DNA of 64,000 nt from Sorghum bicolor (taxonomy: Eukaryota; Streptophyta; Magnoliopsida; Poales; Poaceae), in assembly GCF_000003195.3 (NCBI RefSeq), contig NC_012873.2:21106347-21170346 (forward strand), in the 5' to 3' direction. The notes below the pieces were generated by a model, which ran no database searches, had not been told where the DNA came from, and saw only the letters and a program-made list of their open reading frames with translations. The position numbers and the translations under genes were made by a program. Below are positions 22,650-34,390 of the stretch, one piece after another; position 1 is the first letter of the stretch, and each line of letters starts with the position of its first letter.

Positions 22650-24140
22650 CAATGGCCGAAGCAACCTGACAATGACATCGATGTCTACCTGAGGCCATTA
22701 GTTGAGAAACTTCTTCTATGGAGCAAGCCAGGTGTACGTGTGTGGGACGAGTATAAACAGGAACACTTTGACCTGTGAGCATTGTTGTTTGTCACAATCA
22801 ATGACTGGCCTGCTCTAAATAATCTTTTAGGCCAGACAAACAAGGGATACAATGCATGCACATAATGTTTCGAAGATGTGATAGTATATTTTTGAAATAA
22901 TGTCGAAAGGTCGTGTACATTGGACACCGTCGGTTTCTTCTTGTGGGCCACCCGGTAAGAAAGAAAGTCAACCATTTTAAAGGCAAGGCAAACCACCGGA
23001 CTAAGCCTCGTAACCGAACCGGGGATGATATACTCAAAATGGTGAAGGATATGAAGGTAGTATTTGGTAAGGGACGGGGCAGCAAACCTGTTCCCAAAGA
23101 CACTCAGGGACACGCACCCATGTGGAAGAAGTCCATATTCTAGGAGCTACTCTACTGGCATGTCCTAGAGGTCCGCCATGCGATCGACGTGATGTACCTG
23201 ACAAAGAATCTCTGTGTGAACCTTCTCGGATTCATGGGTGTCTACAGAAAGCCTAAGGATTCACTTGAAGCATGACAAGACTTGTAGGAAATGAAAGAAT
23301 GAGGCAACCCGTATCCGAAGAAGACAGATGATGGGCGCCAGTACTTAAGCCCTGCTAGCTACACTCTGAGCAAAGAAGAGAAGAAAAACATGTTTGAATG
23401 CCTGAACAGCATCAAGGTCCCATCTAGATTCTCCTCCAATATAAAGAGAATAATTAATGTGCAAGAGAAGAAGTTCCTAAACATGAAGTCCCATGACTGC
23501 CATGTGCTTATGACACAACTACTAACTGTTGCTATAAGAGGAATTCTACCTCCGCATATACGTCTAGCCACCATGAAATTATGTGCATTCCTCAATGTAA
23601 TTTCTTAGAAGGCAATCAATCCAGATGAACTTGCTACTCTGCAGAATGATGTCGTTCAATGTCTTATCAGCTTTGAGTTGGTGTTCCCTCCATCCTTCTT
23701 TCATATCATGACACACCTCCTAGTTCACACACCATGTTCCCTTCGAGAGGTTCATGGGCGTTCTGAAGAAATATGTTCACAGCCGCTCTTGGTCAAAAGG
23801 AAGCATCGCCTAGGGCTACGGCACAAAGGAGGTCATAGAGTTTTGTATTGACTTTATTCTAGACCTTGACCCGATTGGCGTTGCTGAATCACGACACGAG
23901 GGCAGACTTAGTGGTAATAGGACACTAGAGAAGAAAACATGTACCGGTACGGAGAGCGATTATTTCAATAAAGCACACTACCCAGTTCTATAAAACTCCT
24001 CACTGGTGGATCCGTATATCGTGGTACATAAGGACTTCATTTGATCCAAGTGGCCTGGGAAGAATGAAGCTTGGATTAGGAGTCATCACATGGAAACCTT
24101 CGGCGATTAGCTGCGAAAACAATGTGAGGGTGATGAATAA
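22650..24140 (+). pseudogene. Middle and C-terminal part of a second TNP2 transposase
   Basis: The frame starts inside the Transposase_21 core (W-P-K-Q-P-D-N-D-I-D-V-Y-L) directly after the right end of the CACTA element. It includes Y-N-A-C-T, the Y-I-G-H-R-R-F segment (22,913-23,143), a part with S-Y-T-L-S-K-E-E-K (23,350-23,608), a DUF4218 start (F-P-P-S-F-F-H-I-M-T-H) and the H-H-M-E-T-F-G motif near 24,090. Stops and frameshifts are many. Its N-terminal part is not on this side of the insertion. Confidence 0.85.
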
Positions 24141-24370
24141 ATGGCATCACCAAGAGCGCATCAGCATCAGCTACCACGTCTTTTGCCACTGCCACATCTT
24201 TTTCATCATCTGCCCCATTGCATCATCATCAAAGGCACCGTACTGAGCAATAATATTGGCGTGGTCTAATTCTTCATCTTCTTCACCGTCATCCATTAAA
24301 ACTCCCCTTTCTGCGTGCTTCGTCCAACAAATATAGTTGGGTACGAAACCCAACATGAACTAGTGCGTAT
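24066..24370 (-). pseudogene. N-terminal fragment of a TNP2 transposase, opposite strand
   Basis: On the minus strand this encodes a TNP2 N-terminal motif (H-G-F-type G-F-V-P-N-Y-I-C-W-T-K-H, then acidic D-D-G-E-E-D-E-E) ending near 24,170. It points away from the neighbouring plus-strand TNP2 piece and probably belongs to the element whose 5' end is at about 24,650. Confidence 0.7.
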
Positions 24371-24399
24371 GAAGAGTCTTTGATCATGAATATTCCATT

Positions 24400-24650
24400 A
24401 AATTATTATAGACGGCGCATGGGCAGCACAAACCGGGACAAAAGTCCTCCATTTAGTCCCAGCCTGTAACATGAGCCGAGACTAAAGGGTCCCTGCCCTG
24501 ACAGCTCTGAGCAGTAGCCGTTGGGCAGGACCCTTTAGTCCCAGGCCGTGTTATGGGCCGGGACTAAAGGGATCTTTAGTTCCGGGGAACGAAACTGCCG
24601 AGACTATTGACGATTTTGACAATCGTCCAAATGCCTCTTCTGTAGTAGTC
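24400..24650 (-). repeat. 5' terminal region of a minus-strand CACTA element
   Basis: Inverted and direct copies of CCCTTTAGTCCC / GGGACTAAAGGG occur at 24,455-24,580, a well-known subterminal repeat of grass CACTA elements. The outer end reads, on the minus strand, ACTACTACAGAAG, with the first C of CACTA mutated at 24,650. Confidence 0.72.
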
Positions 24651-24699
24651 CCCAATGAACATTGTTGTGGACAGTAAAATATTGTAATAACTGGTAACT

Positions 24700-24908
24700 G
24701 GTAAGAGCATCTCAAAGGGCTTTGCAAACAAACTTTGCATTGACCTATTTGCAAAAAAGAGTAGAAAATACCCCTCCAATGGTTTTGCAAATCAGGTTTG
24801 CAATTTGGTTAACTTTGCAAATAGAGGTTGAGGCTTTGCATATATACAAACCTTCCCACCACTTTGCATCTACAATTTTGGCCTTCCACGTCGGACTCCG
24901 TCCCCCGC
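24700..24908. mobile_element. MITE fragment cut by the next retrotransposon
   Basis: The sequence begins AAGAGCATCTCAAAGGG, the style of Mutator-type grass MITEs (GAGCATCTCCAA), and repeats TTTGCAAA/TTTGCAAAC five or more times. Its other end is missing at the LTR boundary 24,909. Confidence 0.45.
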
Positions 24909-26161
24909 TGTTGGGTATTTTAAACGCAAACAGAAAAATCCGCAAGCGCAGGGATACCGATGTAGCTTTCACCCGGGAGTATTCCAGAGTATCGATTTTC
25001 CACAGGGAACGTGAGTGTACTAATTAAGATTCAAGATCGTCCAAGGATAACTATATAATTATTTTTGGTGGGAAGAGAGGAAGTTTCCTGAGAGTTCTCT
25101 AATTGATCTAAGAATCAAGAATTACTTCAAGATTATCTATTTCGGGACATTAGAACACTAACCACAGAAAGAGATGAGAAGGGGGCTAGGAAGCTCTGAC
25201 TACGGTCCTACAAACACCGATCCGAACGAGGTGGAATACATCGACCGTTAGGGCTGTCACTACCCTAGGGCTACCACAACAATCCGCAGGATTGGGTGCA
25301 ATTCCAGGTAATTGCAAGACTAAACACCACGTCTAATCTATTAATTACTACTCTAGCGTTATAAAGACTAGAGCACTTGATGCAAGCGAGAATCCAATAA
25401 ATAACTTGAATGTAAATAAAAGTAATTAAAGAACTCAGGAATTATGAATTGAAGAACCTGGAGAACGATGAAGAACGAACCAGTTGCTGCAAAAATACAA
25501 TGTTGTGGAAGATTCGACAGATCCGGCTCCTCCTCCGCTCTCCTCTTCTCTCTCCCTATTTTCTAGATTACAACTAGAACGAACTAGAACTAGAACTAGA
25601 AGAACTAGAACTAGATGAACTAGAACTAGAACTAGATGAACTAGAGGTAGAACTAGATGAACTAGAGGGATCCTCTCTACTTGGATGAAGAATTTAAACC
25701 CTAGCTTTGATTTTGTAGAAGAGGTATGCTTTCCAAGGGCCAGGGGGCCTTGCTTATATAATCTTTTCAGATGAATCTGGGCCGTCGGATCAAACCGACA
25801 TTAATCGCACGGTTTTCCTTGATCCCTTAGGTCGGTGGAGCACGATCCCGAAAGAGAGTCCTGATTGGACTCAGAAGGTGGGCGGGCGCCCTGCCTCCGA
25901 GCTCGATCGCCTTCCCGTTCGTTCCCGTGACTTCTGGAGTCTTCTAGATGGTAGAAAATTGCCCGGCACGTTAATATCTCTATGTAAACCCGACGTGTGG
26001 GCCTTTCTTCCGTATTTCCTGATAACCTCCTGCAGAAATAGACAAACACCAAAACTCGTGGAATTCTGTCAGATAAAACCCTAAGTCTAGGTGTTGGTTG
26101 CATTTGGATCCTTTTCCATGATTAGTTGACGGTTAAATATGAGCATTAAGGACCGTCAACA
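24909..26161 (-). repeat. 3' LTR of the Athila-related element
   Basis: 1,253 bp. It contains a TATA-like ATTATATAAGC (minus strand, near 25,755-25,765) and a minisatellite of AACTAG-based units at 25,568-25,672. It shares blocks with the Athila LTRs at 13,389 and 47,585 (for example the AGAAGTCACGGGAAC region). Confidence 0.93.
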
Positions 26162-28338
26162 TGCTCCCCCAAGCTTAACCTTTGCTCGTCCCTGAGCAAA
26201 GATGAACTCAAGAGTTTCTGCAGTGGTTTCATGCCTTAAAGGTACACATGCGTTCAAACAAGATCTCATCTCTGGGTTAGGGTAAACTTTTAAGATGTAA
26301 ATTTACTCAGTTTACCTTCCACCATGGGGCTTGCAACCGTCACTTGTGTCGTGAGCAGTTAAAAGATAGAACGGTCTAGTCAAGCGTCATGTCTCTTGTT
26401 CTTCGATTAACTATAGCTCTAGAGTTTTTGCAGATTTTCAAATAAAACTCAGAGATTCCTTGTATGACTCTATCTAGTCTCTCTTTTGTGGTATTTCTGG
26501 ATCCTTACTAAGGCAGTAATGGTGTATGCCTTCTCTCAAAGTATGTGGTATTTTTGGTATGAGGCATAGTGGCATTGCCTTCTCTCTCACCCTACTCTAA
26601 TAAGGTTTTGATATCTGGAGCTCATAGGTGGGAGACAGCTAATACATACTTACAAGACATTTATTGCATAGTCAAACCATGGATCCAGAAGAACAAGTCA
26701 ATAAGTCAAATCAAGATGTGCATGTGTGGCGAATGAATGGTGTATGGTGATGATGGTGATAACAATGGTGAAAGTCTAATTCTACTTTTGCTCTTTTGAG
26801 GGGATACATACCTTCCTTGCTCTTTTGAAACTTTTGAGGAGAATGAGATGCTCTATATTTTCTTTTTTTTTCTCTCAAGTGGGTATCTTGTACCCCTAAT
26901 TCTACTGTCGGACACTTGTCCATTTTTACCTCTCGTCTCACTTTTTTTTCTTTCGAGGTTCCGGGCACTTGCCCCTTTTTATTTCCTCATATATTTTTTT
27001 CACTCTCTTTTTTTAGAGCACTCATCTCTTGAAATAATGTAGCAAGTGGTAGTAACCAAGATAACTTGAGCATTTATTTCACAGGGGAAAACAGAAATGT
27101 TTTTGGCTATTCTCTCCCGGATTAGGAGGAGAATATTTTTGGGTGGTTCTGGAGATGGAAATGAGTGGATGTATGTGGATGCGTACTTCCGGAGTAGAAG
27201 CAGCATGTATGAGTGAACGTGCAAGTGAATCTTGATTTTAACCACATGACAAACTCCTAAGGGTCTACATAGCTTGACCACACTCAATTCTCATAAGTAG
27301 TAAAAAGTAAATGTGTGGTTCATAGTCTAATAAGCATGTATATATGGCTGTGGTAGGATTTTAAACTCTCATCATACAGGAATTCATCATGCAACATTTT
27401 AAAGATTTTGAAAGATAAAATTCTCCAGAATTCTAGCATCTCTAGGAACAGATAAACAGTAGCTCAACCTTCCCATATCATATCTATTAATGACTTAGAC
27501 TTTAGATCAAGTACTCTCCCCACAAGTTTAGGTTTAGAGCAAATCTTAATTAATAACAGTCATGCCTAAACTTGAGAGAGATTTCAATTTTGATAACTAG
27601 TCATGGCAGAGCAACTATTCATCATTTCTATGTGAGAGCTTATCATGAGGGTTCATAGCAAACTTTATTTATTTATTTATTTAGCAAACTAAGCAAAGTT
27701 ATATATATAAGCACAAAATCTTTTATTTGGGTTTATATGATTATGCATCTTTTTATTATTAGAGTAAAGTATAAACGTAAGTAGAATACTTAGCTAGATA
27801 AATGGGGGTGCTCTCCCCCAAGCTGGATTTTGACGTAATTTCTCCTGATGTAGCTAGCAGGTGGTGGAGGTGTATTTGAATGTCAGCAGCACCCTGACAG
27901 CGATTAGGATGTCCTCCGTCAGCTAGTCTTCTTTGATCCATGAATTCTGTGGAGCTCAAATAGACAACAAAGCTTTGTGGAACTGGTTAAGTGTTATCAT
28001 AAATATCTAGCCTTTGTCATGTTGAGCCTCCTCAATAAATGTTACTCTTTTTAGCAGGATCATAAATCTATTTTTATAATTTTATTTTTATAGAACAGGA
28101 ATATATTTATTTTATTTTTATGCCACCACAGTGAATGTACTTATGGGTTTTATGCCATGAGCATACTCACATGGGGCTTACTATTTTTAACATTTTTATT
28201 TTCTTTTCAAGATGATATGAACCTGATTAACTAAGCAAACTATTTTAAGTAATTGAAAGGAAAAAGATAACTACCAAGTTTACCTCTTGGCAAGGCGTTC
28301 GGTGTTTTTAAGTCCTCCGAAAGGGACTCTCCATTTTC
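26162..28338. other. 3' internal non-coding region and polypurine tract (minus strand)
   Basis: The minus-strand AAGCTTGGGGGAGCA next to the LTR is the polypurine tract. No conserved coding domain is visible. Most of the segment (to about 27,895) is repeated at 32,658-34,390. Confidence 0.75.
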
Positions 28339-29010
28339 TCAGTTGTCCTCGGACTCGCTGGATGGCGTAGTCGGTGATTCCGACGGTGCCTGCTCTTTGT
28401 GTATAACTATCTTCTCTCTCCACACCTGACTCGGTGCTACGATCTCCTCAGGATAGTTCTGTTGAAGTTGTATGTCTTCAGACCTTACTACTTTTCCTTC
28501 ATAGTCTGCCCATCCGTCCTTGATGATTTGCCTCCTCTGGTTGCGGTTGCGTCGTCTTCTTCTTGTCCTGACCTGCTTAGAGTCTTCAACTATATAGTTA
28601 AGGTCAGTAAAATAGCAGCGTACCTTCTCAGAGGGGAAGTAAATGTGGACTTCTCCGGTTCCAGTGTAGATGATTGCTTTAATGGTGCTGAGGAACGGTC
28701 TCCCAAGGATGATGGGTGGATCATACTCGTCTTCTCTCATGTCAATAACCTGAAAGTCTGTATGGACAAAATGATCGTCTATTTTGACAGGGACATCAGT
28801 TACTATACCTTCAACCTTTCGGAATATCTGATCTGACATCTGGAGCTGAATGTATGTTGGTTTTAGGGGTATGGTTCCGAACAGGAGCTGATAGGTGACT
28901 GCGGCCATTATGTTGACGCCTGACCCGGTGTCACAAAGCGTCTTCTGGAAGTTATATCTATTAATGGAGCACTGGATGCTTGGCATACCTAGGTCATCCT
29001 TTTTGGTCAA
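28324..29010 (-). CDS. Retropepsin-like aspartic protease ORF, second of two
   Basis: The frame carries an aspartic protease active-site motif D-T-G-S-G-V-N (residues about 32-38 of the listed frame), a Y-D-P-P-I-I-L-G-R-P-F-L flap/ILG motif and the I-I-Y-T-G-T-G end of the domain, then a basic linker (R-T-R-R-R-R-R-N) and a Ser/Glu-rich tail. Retroelement proteases cut the gag-pol polyprotein. It directly follows a similar ORF; only about 15 bases separate them. No reverse transcriptase follows, so the enzyme would be an orphan. Confidence 0.78.
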
Positions 29011-29025
29011 GAACGGTGACTTAAG

Positions 29026-29565
29026 TCAACGGTCTTGACCTCCTTGAACTGCAGTGACCATCTTAGCTGACTTGGTCCACATTTGCTTTTTCATGTTTCT
29101 TGGTTCATGTCGGGATTGCTCTGAGACTTGTGTAGTCTTGTTCTTGAAGGAAAACGTCTCCTTCCTCCCCTTGATGTAGAAACTAATCTTGGCAGCACTA
29201 GCGTAGATGACAGCTCCTGAGGTGTTCAGGAATTGCCTCCCTAAGATGACGGGTGCCCTCTCATCAGTATTAGTCTCTATTACCAAGAAGTCTCCTGGGG
29301 CGTACAAGGTACCAACTCGGACGTAGAGGTTCTTCAATACTCCCTTTGGGAAACTTAGCGTACGATCTGCAAGCTGCAAACACATGGCTGTTTCTAATAA
29401 AGGATGTGTAAAGTATTTTTCATAGAGTACCCTGGGCATAATGTTGACGCTGGAGCCACAGTCGCAGAGTGCTTCTAGGTAGTCCACCATACCGATGGAG
29501 ATCGGGATGACGGGGCGTCTTGAATTGCCTCTCTTAACCGGCAGAAGGTCAGTAATTACTTCCAC
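29026..29565 (-). CDS. Retropepsin-like aspartic protease ORF, first of two
   Basis: The motif here is D-C-G-S-S-V-N, with Cys in place of the usual Thr/Ser/Leu after the catalytic Asp. It is followed by the conserved M-P, C-L-Q-L-A-D-R-T, R-A-P-V-I-L-G-R-Q-F-L and A-V-I-Y-A-S-A. Text resembles Athila proteases. The tail is basic (Q-S-R-H-E-P-R-N-M-K-K). The two ORFs are too different to be a recent tandem duplication by eye. Confidence 0.78.
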   Translation of the reverse strand: MEVITDLLPVKRGNSRRPVIPISIGMVDYLEALCDCGSSVNIMPRVLYEKYFTHPLLETAMCLQLADRTLSFPKGVLKNLYVRVGTLYAPGDFLVIETNTDERAPVILGRQFLNTSGAVIYASAAKISFYIKGRKETFSFKNKTTQVSEQSRHEPRNMKKQMWTKSAKMVTAVQGGQDR

Positions 29566-31351
29566 AACGGGGTTACTCCAGTAGTTACGTCCTCAAGCAT
29601 CTCAGGGCAGTGATTGCCTGAGTGTCCAGTATCTCCAGTGTTTGTGCTCATAGATCCAGGTTCTTCACTTGGTGGAGTCTGGGAGTTATAAAACTCCTTC
29701 ATATTTTGCTCGAAGTGTACCTGCTCATAGAGACAAGGCAGAGATCAAGTGCATGGGCCCTGTTGGTGGAAAACACCAACAGAACCAAAAGTGTATTTGT
29801 TCTTCTCTAACCTTAAGCATAGTGAGCAAGACAAAGTTGATGAATAATAAGATCATGAGCATAACCTTTAAAACATTTGTCAGATCTGATCGCTCAACCT
29901 AATGGAAAGATAATCTATCTATACTTATGTTTTTTATATATATATCTTCTAAAGATTGCGTGTGCAACATTTTAGTTCATATGATTAGGAGTGTGGGATC
30001 ACAAAGGTGAAAGGACTAAACATATTGAATTGATTGGGTTGGTTAGTCTAGAGTTGTAAATCATACATGTTTGTCTCTTTTATTCATGTGAACGCCAGAA
30101 CCAAGGAGAAGCTTATAGAAGTGATAGTCAAGTACCTTGAGATGTTACCTTACTTGAAGAGTGATGGTACAGTATCACCTTGTGGAAGCTTTCCTTTCTT
30201 AGTGGTTGTGCATCGTGTTTGTGGCACCCTCCATGGATCATCTCTTGTGAGCTATGCCTTCCTTGTGTAAATTGTTAATCTTCATGTGTCTCTCTCTTTG
30301 TCTCCAATGTGAGTTTATCTCAGGACTTCCCAGGTCGATATTGAAAGTTTTCCTGCAGGGTTAGTCCAACAAAATATCCAATATCTACTATAGCATACTA
30401 TCGGCTCAAAAATCAACCTAGACACCATGTCTAATTTGATTTAGGAGGGCATTTTAACCTAAGCATCATGCTTAATTTAAAATCCCTTGGAAATAAGATC
30501 ATCATTCTTAAACTAAGCACCATGCTTAATTAAGAGATAAATGACTCTATTCCAAACCTAGACATATACTAAAGCAAATAAAGGTATCATGAGAGCATTT
30601 ATAGAGATCTACTCAAGTGGAGATGAAGTAGTGTGATTAGTATTTAACTAATTGAGCATGTCTCAAAGGTAGGGACAACCAACATAGCAACATGGCAAAG
30701 GATGTTTTTATGTAAAGTACTCCCCCAAGGTTGAATTTTGCAAAATTCAAGTTTGGATGAATTTAATTCAATGTTGTATGATGATTGGTTGGACATACCT
30801 TGTGCTTGTCATTCATCCGATCTTCTTGCTCCAATCCTGGAAAGGTTAGTGACAAGAATACCCGAAGGAATTTTTTACAATTATCCTTATATGCTCAATA
30901 CACAAGGTAATGTTGCAAATAATTAAAAGCTCATGTTACGATCTGATTAGTGCTTATTTTAGGACACTAAGCTTGTCCTTTGGAAACCATCAATTTATGT
31001 CGGCGAAGTGGTTTCCCCTCCAACGCTGACCAATATCAAGATCAAATCAACGAGATCTGCAATATTTATTATAGACATATGTATCGACAACCGCCCTTTT
31101 AAAGTTTTCATAAATAGAAAGAATGAGGGGGTTGGAGATCTCGAATGTGGTGATGTTAGAGAGACCAAAAGATTGGGAAGATGTTGCATATGAGCATGGA
31201 GTAAATGAAGTGGCTATGAAATAAATTCCATGCTCATTAATGCTTAGAGTGAAATCCATGTGGTGTGGTGAAAATGGTAAGGTGAGTGTGGTAAAAAAGA
31301 AAAAGAAAAATGATACACGGACGACTTGGTTCAAAACTAGCACAGCTACCG
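29566..31351. other. 5' internal region of the Athila-related element
   Basis: Between the primer site and the protease frames I see no convincing gag. Short open frames on both strands lack motifs. Decayed repeats of CACCATGCTTAA/ACCATGTCTAA occur at 30,420-30,540. Confidence 0.55.
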
Positions 31352-31370
31352 TTCCCCGGCAACGGCGCCA
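31352..31370 (-). other. Primer binding site, tRNA-Asp type (minus strand)
   Basis: The plus strand reads TTCCCCGGCAACGGCGCCA, the 3' end of tRNA-Asp; the minus strand is therefore complementary. It lies 7 bases inside the LTR that starts at 31,378, confirming the minus orientation. Confidence 0.92.
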
Positions 31371-31377
31371 GAGAGCT

Positions 31378-32657
31378 TGTTGGGTATTTTAAACGCAAAC
31401 AGAAAAATCCGCAAGCACACGGATACCGATTTAGTTTTCACCCGAGAGTATTCCAGAGTATCGATTTTCCACAGGGAACGTGAGTGTACTAATTAAGATT
31501 CAAGATTGCCCAAGGATAACTATATAATTATTTTTGGTGGGAAGAGAGGAAGTTTCCTGAGAGTTCTCTAATTGATCTAAGAATCAAGAATTACTTCAAG
31601 ATTATCTATTTCGGGACATCAGAACACTAACCACAGAAAGAGATGAGAAGGGGGCTAGGAAGCTCTGACTACGGTCCTACAAACACCGATCCGAACGAGG
31701 TGGAATACGTCGACCGTTAGGGCTGTCACTACCCTAGGGCTACCACAACAATCCGCAGGATTGGGTGCAATTCTAGGTAATTGTAAGACTAAACACCACG
31801 TCTAATCTATTAAATACTACTCTAGCGTTATAAAGACTAGAGCACTTGATGCAAGCGAGAATCCAATAAATAACTTGAATGTAAATAAAAGTAATTAAAG
31901 AACTCAGGAATTATGAATTGAAGAACCTGGAGAACGATGAAGAACGAACCAGTTGCTGCAAAAATACAATGTTGTGGAAGATTCGACAGATCCGGCTCCT
32001 CCTCCGCTCTCCTCTTCTCTCTCTCTATTTTCTAGATTACAACTAGAACGAACTAGAACTAGAACTAGAAGAACTAGAACTAGAACTAGATGAACTAGAA
32101 CTAGAACTAGATGAACTAGAGGTAGAACTAGATGAACTAGAGGGATCCTCTCTACTTGGATGACGAATTGAAACCCTAGCTTTGATTCTGTAGAAGAGGT
32201 ATGCTCTCCAGGGGCCAGGGAGCCTTGCTTATATAATCTTTTCAAATGAATCTGGGCCGTCGGATCAAACCGACATTAATCGCATGGTTTTCCTTGATCC
32301 CTTAGGTCGGTGGAGCACGATCCCGAAAGAGAGTCCAGATTGGACTCAGAAGGTGGGCGGGCACCCAGGAGAGTAGGGCGGGCGCCCTGCCTCCGAGCCC
32401 GATCGCCTTCCCGTTCGTTCCCGTGACTTCTGGAGTCTTCTAGATGGTAGAAAATTGCCCGGCACGTTAATATCTCTATGTAAACCCGACGTGTGGGCCT
32501 TTCTTCCGTATTTCCTGATAACCTCCTGCAGAAATAGACAAACACCAAAACTCGTGGAATTCTGTCAGATAAAACCCTAAGTCTGGGTGTTGGTTGCATT
32601 TGGATCCTTTTCCATGATTAGTTCATGGTTAAATGTGAGCATTAAGGACCATCAACA
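31378..32657 (-). repeat. 5' LTR of the Athila-related element
   Basis: 1,280 bp and a clear pair with 24,909-26,161. It differs by a longer AACTAG minisatellite (32,040-32,142), an insertion near 32,370 and point changes such as ACCATCAACA for ACCGTCAACA at the end. Confidence 0.93.
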
Positions 32658-34390
32658 TGCTCCCCCAAGCTTAACCTTTGCTCGTCCCTGAGCAAAGATG
32701 AACTCAAGAGTTTCTGCAGTGGTTTCATGCCGTAAAGGTGCACATGCGTTCAAACAAGATCTCATCTCTGGGTTAGGTTAAACTTTTAAGATGTAAATTT
32801 ACTCATTTTACCTTCCACCATGGGGCTTGCAACCGTCACTTGTGTCTTGAGCAGTTAAAAGATAGAACGGTCTAGTCAAGCGCCCTGTCTCTTGTTCTTC
32901 GATTAACTATAGCTCTGGAGTTTTTGCAGATTTTCAAATAAAACTCAGAGATTCCTTGTATGACTCTCTCTAGTCTCTCTTTTGTGCTATTTCTGGATCC
33001 TTACTAAGGCAGTAATGGTGTATGTCTTCTCTCAAAGTATGTGGTATTTTTGGTATGAGGCATAGTGGCATTGCCTTCTCTCTCACCCTACTCTAATAAG
33101 GTTTTGATATCTGGAGCTCATAGGTGGGAGACATCTAATACATACTTACAAGACATTTATTGCATAGTCAAACCATGGATCCAGAAGAACAAGTCAATAA
33201 GTCAAATCAAGATGTGCATGTGTGGCGAATGAATGGTGTATGGTGATGATGGTGATAACAATGGTGAAAGTCTAATTCTACTTTTGTACTTTTGAGGGGA
33301 TACATAGCTTCCTTGCTCTTTTGAAACTTTTGAGGAGAATGAGATGCTCTATATTTTCTTTTTCTTTTCTCTTAGGTGGGTATCTTATACCCCTAATTCT
33401 ACTGTCGGACACTTGTCCATTTTTACCTCTTGTCTCACTTTTTTTCTTTCGAGGTTCCGGGCACTTGCCCCTTTTTATTTCCTCGTATCTTTTTTTCCCT
33501 CTCTTTTTTTTAGAGCACTCATCTCTTGAAATAATATAGCAAGTGGTAGTAACCAAGATAACTTGAGCATTTATTTCACAGGGGAAAACAGAAATGTTTT
33601 TGGCTATTCTCTCCCGGATTAGGAGTAGAATATTTTTGGGTGGTTCTGGAGATGGAAATGAGTGGATGTATGTGGATGCGTACTTTCGGAGTAGAAGCAG
33701 CATGTATGAGTGAACGTGCAAGTGAATCTTGATTTTAACCACATGACAAGCTCCTAAGGGTCTACATAGTTTGACCACACTCAATGCTCATAAGTAGTAA
33801 AAAGTAAATGTGTGGTTCATAGTCTAATAAGCATGTATATATGGCTGTGGTAGGATTTTAAACTCTCATCATACAGGAACTCATCATGCAACATTTTAAA
33901 GATTTTGAAAGATAAAATTCTCCAGAATTCTAGCATCCCTAGGAACAGATAAACAGTAGCTCAACCTTCCCATATCATATCTATTAACGACTTAGACTTT
34001 AGATCAAGTACTCTCCCCACAAGTTCAGGTTTAGAGCAAATCTTAATTAATAACAGTCATGCCTAAACTTGAGAGAGATTTCATTTTTGATAACTAGTCA
34101 TGGCAGAGCAACTATTCATCATTTCCATGTGAGAGCTTATCATGAGGGTTCATAGCAAACTTTATTTATTTATTTATTTAGCAAACTAAGCAAAGATATA
34201 TATATAAGCACAAAATCTTTTATTTGCGTTTATATGATTATGCATCTTTTTATTATTAGAGTAAAGTATAAATGTGAGTAGAATACTTAGCTGGATAAAT
34301 GAGGGTGCTCTCCCCAAGCTGGATTTTGACGTAATTTCTCTTGATGTAGCTAGCAGGTGGTGGAGGTGTATTTGAATGTCAGCAGCACCC
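32658..34390 (-). repeat. Partial second internal region, direct repeat of 26,162-27,895
   Basis: It follows the LTR with the same polypurine tract and continues collinear with the first copy until CAGCAGCACCCT at 34,390. The break is followed at once by a short telomere-like CCCTAAACCCTAAACC (34,395-34,410). Confidence 0.9.

Larger units (their letters stand above)
24909..34390 (-). mobile_element. Athila-related non-autonomous retrotransposon with a partial tandem copy
   Basis: Two LTR copies (24,909-26,161 and 31,378-32,657) read on the minus strand from TGTTGACGG (or TGTTGATGG) to ACCCAACA. A tRNA-Asp primer site lies inside the higher-numbered LTR, which is therefore the 5' LTR. The internal region (26,162-31,377) holds two protease-like frames but no gag core, reverse transcriptase, RNase H or integrase that I can see. 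Beyond the 5' LTR, 32,658-34,390 repeats 26,162-27,895, giving LTR-internal-LTR-partial internal. Unequal recombination between two copies is the simplest explanation. Confidence 0.88.

Noticed and set aside
31904..32245. Leu/Val-His repeat frame
   Set aside because: It is the antisense translation of the AACTAG minisatellite in the LTR.
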